Shown: piece after piece, positions 62,709-64,000 of the stretch
Layout of the letters: every line of letters starts with the position of its first letter
Numbering within the stretch: position 1 is the first letter of the stretch
Source of the DNA: UBA2287 sp964479665
Lineage (GTDB): Bacteria > Bacteroidota > Bacteroidia > Bacteroidales > Tenuifilaceae
Reading direction: 5' to 3'
DNA length: 64,000 bases
Assembly: GCA_964479665.1 (NCBI GenBank)
Contig: CAYZNN010000002.1
Location: forward strand, 103,389 to 167,388
The notes under the pieces: model-generated
Told to the model about the DNA's origin: nothing
Database searches by the model: none
Seen by the model: only the letters and a program-made list of their open reading frames with translations
Position numbers and translations under genes: made by a program

Positions 62709-63812
62709 TCATTTCGTTATTCTGTTCATTGCATACGCCCAGGCACCAACAGCAACTGCGTTGCTTGTACCGAGCCTCGAAAGGCCTACGCCAATTTTTT
62801 TAACAGCCTCAAACGGAACGGCTCTGCTGCCGTTTGGTACAGTAACCATTCTGGTAGTGGGTTCAAGAAATCTTTTCCTTTCCGCTTCATCTTCAAGGTT
62901 GAATGCCTTTACCTCCATCCGGTCAACCGCCTGCGAGCTGTAAGTTACAATTTTTCCGTTAAGCTGCGCCATCATAGCAGAGGCAAAAAGCGGGTAAGCA
63001 TTGGATAGGCCCCCGCCAATTACCACGTTGCAATCGAGCAGGGTTACTGCATTGGCCAGCGAATCGCCCAATTGCGTACCCAGCTGCTCAAAGGCGAATA
63101 GTGCTGCATAATGGTTTCCTTCTTTATATCCTAGGGCAATATCGAATATGTCTTTAGGCGAAAACTCAGAATCTTTTATATTGCCCGTTTTTTGGGAATA
63201 GTTCCGCTTAACGGCGCGAATGCTAATATCCTCTTCGGCAAAACTTTTGGGATTGAGCATGCTGCGGGTAACCCAGATTTCGGCTCCTGCCGAATTGTCG
63301 CCAATGTAAAGTTGACCATTGCAAACGAATCCAGCTCCAAATCCGGTTCCAAGCGTAACCCCTAACAAGTTGCGGTATAAATGCCTGTTGGAGTGCTCGC
63401 TGAGCATGCCGTTTACATATGGCAAAAAACCCGAAATGGCTTCGCCATAGGCAAAAAGGTCGCCATCGTTGTTAATGAAAACGGGTACGCCAAAAGCATC
63501 CTCGAGCATAGGCCCAAGCGCTACTCCGCCTCGAAACGATGGTAAGTTGGCCAAATCGCCAATAACCCCATTAGGGTAATTGGCCGGACCTGGAAAGGCG
63601 AAACTTATGGCAACAGGCCCCTGGGGGAGCGATGCAATTAGTTCGCGAAATCCATTCTCAATTCCATTTAAGCATAACGATAAATTATTCCCGTTGCTTG
63701 GTCTGGTTACCGATGAGCCAATTGGCTCTCCGTTGCACATAGCCGAGAATACGAAATTTGTTCCTCCTGCATCGAGGGTAAGAACTATGTTGTTGTTGGG
63801 TTGGTTTGGCAT
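62709..63812 (-). CDS. ROK family sugar kinase without zinc motif
   Basis: A 367-residue ROK protein: VLTLDAGGTNFVFSA, VAISFAFPGPANY, INNDGDLFAYGEAISGFLPY and LLGVTLGTGFGAGFVCNG, ending with IGVGLSRLGTSNAVAVGAWAY. There is no helix-turn-helix, so it is a kinase rather than a repressor. The usual GHxxx and CxCGxxGCxE zinc motif is replaced by GDNSAGAEIWV. Its position just before GH20 and GH2 suggests it phosphorylates the released mannose or GlcNAc. The specificity is inferred from neighbours only. Confidence 0.85.
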   Translation of the reverse strand: MPNQPNNNIVLTLDAGGTNFVFSAMCNGEPIGSSVTRPSNGNNLSLCLNGIENGFRELIASLPQGPVAISFAFPGPANYPNGVIGDLANLPSFRGGVALGPMLEDAFGVPVFINNDGDLFAYGEAISGFLPYVNGMLSEHSNRHLYRNLLGVTLGTGFGAGFVCNGQLYIGDNSAGAEIWVTRSMLNPKSFAEEDISIRAVKRNYSQKTGNIKDSEFSPKDIFDIALGYKEGNHYAALFAFEQLGTQLGDSLANAVTLLDCNVVIGGGLSNAYPLFASAMMAQLNGKIVTYSSQAVDRMEVKAFNLEDEAERKRFLEPTTRMVTVPNGSRAVPFEAVKKIGVGLSRLGTSNAVAVGAWAYAMNRITK

Positions 63813-63822
63813 GGTTGGGGCT

Positions 63823-63864
63823 GTCAGTTGTCGGTTGTCAGTTGTCGGTTGTCAGTTGTCGGTT
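63823..63864. repeat. Three perfect copies of a 14-bp tandem repeat
   Basis: GTCAGTTGTCGGTT occurs three times head to tail. The half-unit GTYRGTT gives a 7-bp inner period. It lies 11 bp upstream of the ROK start, where the promoter and leader of the glycan operon must also be. Confidence 0.9.
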
Positions 63865-63876
63865 GTCTGTTATTTA

Positions 63877-63895
63877 CCCTGAGGTTCTCGAAGGG
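63877..63895. repeat. CCCTGAG-N5-CGAAGGG palindrome, copy near the right edge
   Basis: CCCTGAGGTTCTCGAAGGG, same constant arms as the copies near 36.6-36.9 and 42.2 kb, embedded between the 14-bp and 16-bp tandem repeats. Confidence 0.9.
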
Positions 63896-63929
63896 TCGGT
63901 TATCGGTTCTCAGTTGTCAGTTATCTACT

Positions 63930-64000
63930 GTTCAGTTGTTCTGATGTTCAGTTGTTCTGATGTTCAATCGTTCTGATGTTCAATTGTTCTGATGTTCAAT
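63930..64000. repeat. 16-bp tandem repeat running off the window
   Basis: Four copies of GTTCARTYGTTCTGAT (63930, 63946, 63962, 63978) and the start of a fifth. The first two are identical; the third and fourth differ by one or two bases. The array is cut by the window edge, so its length is unknown. Confidence 0.9.

Noticed and set aside
63580..63882. A 100-codon plus-strand ORF ending in QLSVV repeats
   Set aside because: It is antisense to the ROK kinase and its end is only the translated 14-bp tandem repeat.

Overview
The window looks like a contiguous piece of a Bacteroidota chromosome, probably Bacteroidales/Marinilabiliales-like; I would not go below phylum with confidence. The evidence is: a cell-surface protein ending in a Por-type (type IX secretion) C-terminal tail; many -7 boxes of the Bacteroidota form TAnnTTTG, often 12-40 nt upstream of genes; the long three-domain form of IspG; a Bacteroidota-type IleRS; and family proteins such as DUF4834, PorT-like barrels, FadL/OmpP1, a GldA-like ATPase and TraR/DksA without zinc cysteines. 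I see no IS element, prophage, CRISPR array, tRNA or rRNA.

Layout. 0-5.5 kb: the 5' end of metG facing away from a small operon (LD-carboxypeptidase, YraN, MmcQ/YjbR), a secreted protein of unknown role, and a convergent two-gene unit of a YfiR-like periplasmic protein with a methyl-accepting chemotaxis protein. 5.8-9.5 kb: cysS, then a sodium/phosphate cotransporter reading frame interrupted by two in-frame TAG codons. 9.5-14 kb (minus): Wzi-type capsule assembly protein, a small sugar-phosphate transferase, an S8 protease and an outer-membrane barrel. 14-16.6 kb: a decayed block, with a TPR histidine kinase carrying four single-base indels and a small barrel protein carrying two stops. 16.7-23.7 kb: metK behind a candidate SAM-II riboswitch, a NYN nuclease fused to a cold-shock domain, a double universal stress protein, ispG and a sigma-54-type response regulator. 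24-33 kb: FadL porin, SiaC-like regulator, ROK glucokinase, GldA-like ATPase, DUF4834 and a large DUF3352 protein. 33-36.6 kb (plus): Ig-like lipoprotein, thiamine-binding protein, PorT-like barrel and RlpA. 37-41.8 kb: a 1589-residue type IX secreted protein. 42-46.6 kb: Ca2+/Na+ exchanger, a small membrane protein and an AsmA protein. 47-52.3 kb: ileS, DksA-like, lspA and ispD. 52.2-56.5 kb: an Xre regulator, a PAS/GAF sensor with no output domain and a GNAT-like enzyme. 56.5-63.8 kb (minus): a large sugar transferase and a ROK / GH20 / GH2 set.

How the genes work together. Most of the window is housekeeping: three aminoacyl-tRNA synthetases, SAM synthesis, two steps of the MEP isoprenoid pathway and lipoprotein maturation. 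The clearest accessory pathway is ROK kinase + beta-hexosaminidase + beta-mannosidase, which together could dismantle the Man-beta-1,4-GlcNAc core of N-glycans or similar mannose/GlcNAc saccharides. Envelope genes are abundant (Wzi, two sugar transferases, several barrels, RlpA, AsmA, T9SS cargo).

The points most worth a second look are the double-amber phosphate transporter, the adjacent block of decay, the SAM-II candidate, the YfiR-MCP pairing, the NYN-CSD fusion, and a family of 19-bp CCCTGAG-N5-CGAAGGG palindromes at three intergenic sites together with short tandem repeats. Everything was read by eye; no search or alignment was run, so family names rest on recognised motifs.
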